DNA from: Planctomyces sp.
GTDB taxonomy: Bacteria; Planctomycetota; Planctomycetia; Planctomycetales; Planctomycetaceae
Length of the DNA stretch: 49,109 nt
Direction of reading: 5' to 3'
NCBI GenBank assembly: GCA_027483405.1
Contig: JAIXUU010000266.1
Coordinates: 1 to 49,109, forward strand
Both the position numbers and the translations under genes were made by a program. Below are positions 48,820 to 49,109 of this stretch, piece by piece (the stretch's first letter is position 1; the number at the start of each line of letters is the position of its first letter). Below the pieces are notes generated by a model, which made no database searches, had not been told where the DNA came from, and worked only from the letters and a program-made list of their open reading frames with translations.

Positions 48820-49109
48820 TCAATCTTTTGTGATCAGATTCTGCCGGGCTGTGATGACAGCTTGCCGAGCTTCGGCGACGGATGTACCTACCGTCGTGAG
48901 ATGGCCCATTTTGCGGCCAACTCGAGCTGCTTCTTTGCCGTAGAGATGCAGCTTGATGGAGTGGTTGGCCAGAGCCTTATCCCAGCGAGGTGTTCCCTTT
49001 GCCTCGACCCAGACATCTCCCAGCAGATTCGCCATGGCACTTGGGCCATGCGATGCACTCGATCCTAAGGGGAGACCACAAATCGCCCGCACCTGTTGTT
49101 CAAACTGGC
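48820..49109 (-). CDS. purK: 5-(carboxyamino)imidazole ribonucleotide synthase, C-terminal part (truncated by window end)
   Basis: QFEQQVRAICGLPLGS...AMANLLGDVW...LHLYGKEAARVGRKMGHLTTVG. Confidence 0.88.
   Translation of the reverse strand, partial: QFEQQVRAICGLPLGSSASHGPSAMANLLGDVWVEAKGTPRWDKALANHSIKLHLYGKEAARVGRKMGHLTTVGTSVAEARQAVITARQNLITKD

Noticed and set aside
48814-48825. GATTGATCAATC palindrome between dnaE2 and purK as a possible island right-end site
   Set aside because: Short, common GATC-type palindrome; no match to the left-end dyad at 39256-39296.
1-49109. CRISPR arrays, insertion sequences, integrases, retrons or toxin-antitoxin pairs
   Set aside because: I looked for regularly spaced repeats, transposase or integrase motifs, reverse transcriptase motifs and small paired toxin-like ORFs and saw none that I could support.

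Overview
The window comes from a planctomycete-like chromosome. The indicators are a DUF1559/prepilin-type protein, a SecD-SecF fusion, cytochrome c/redoxin/Cu-monooxygenase fusions, and family-level similarity. Positions 1-39251 are mostly ordinary core or housekeeping genes: mazG, an Ldh-family dehydrogenase, a tagaturonate-epimerase-like protein, gpsA, an SDR, holB, secDF, yajC, tgt, a hybrid histidine kinase, an NDP-sugar epimerase, glmS, a beta-CASP MBL protein, rsfS, argS, a DUF2079 protein, a nucleoside 2-deoxyribosyltransferase, pdxA, and nuoI/nuoA/nuoC/nuoD. There is also one tRNA with a CAT anticodon. Positions ~39252-48819, between nuoD and a partial purK, look like an accessory island. 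In order the island holds: structured junction DNA, a frameshifted methyltransferase remnant, a redoxin-cytochrome c-Cu monooxygenase gene overlapping a TetR regulator, a broken small membrane ORF, and an SRAP (YedK/HMCES-like) gene divergent from an imuA-imuB-dnaE2 mutagenesis operon. The most interesting signal is this SRAP/mutasome module. Its intergenic region carries a perfect -35 (TTGACA) followed by a palindrome, TATACATGTGTATA, placed like a repressor operator. I recognised families from the translated ORFs; no database or structure search was run.
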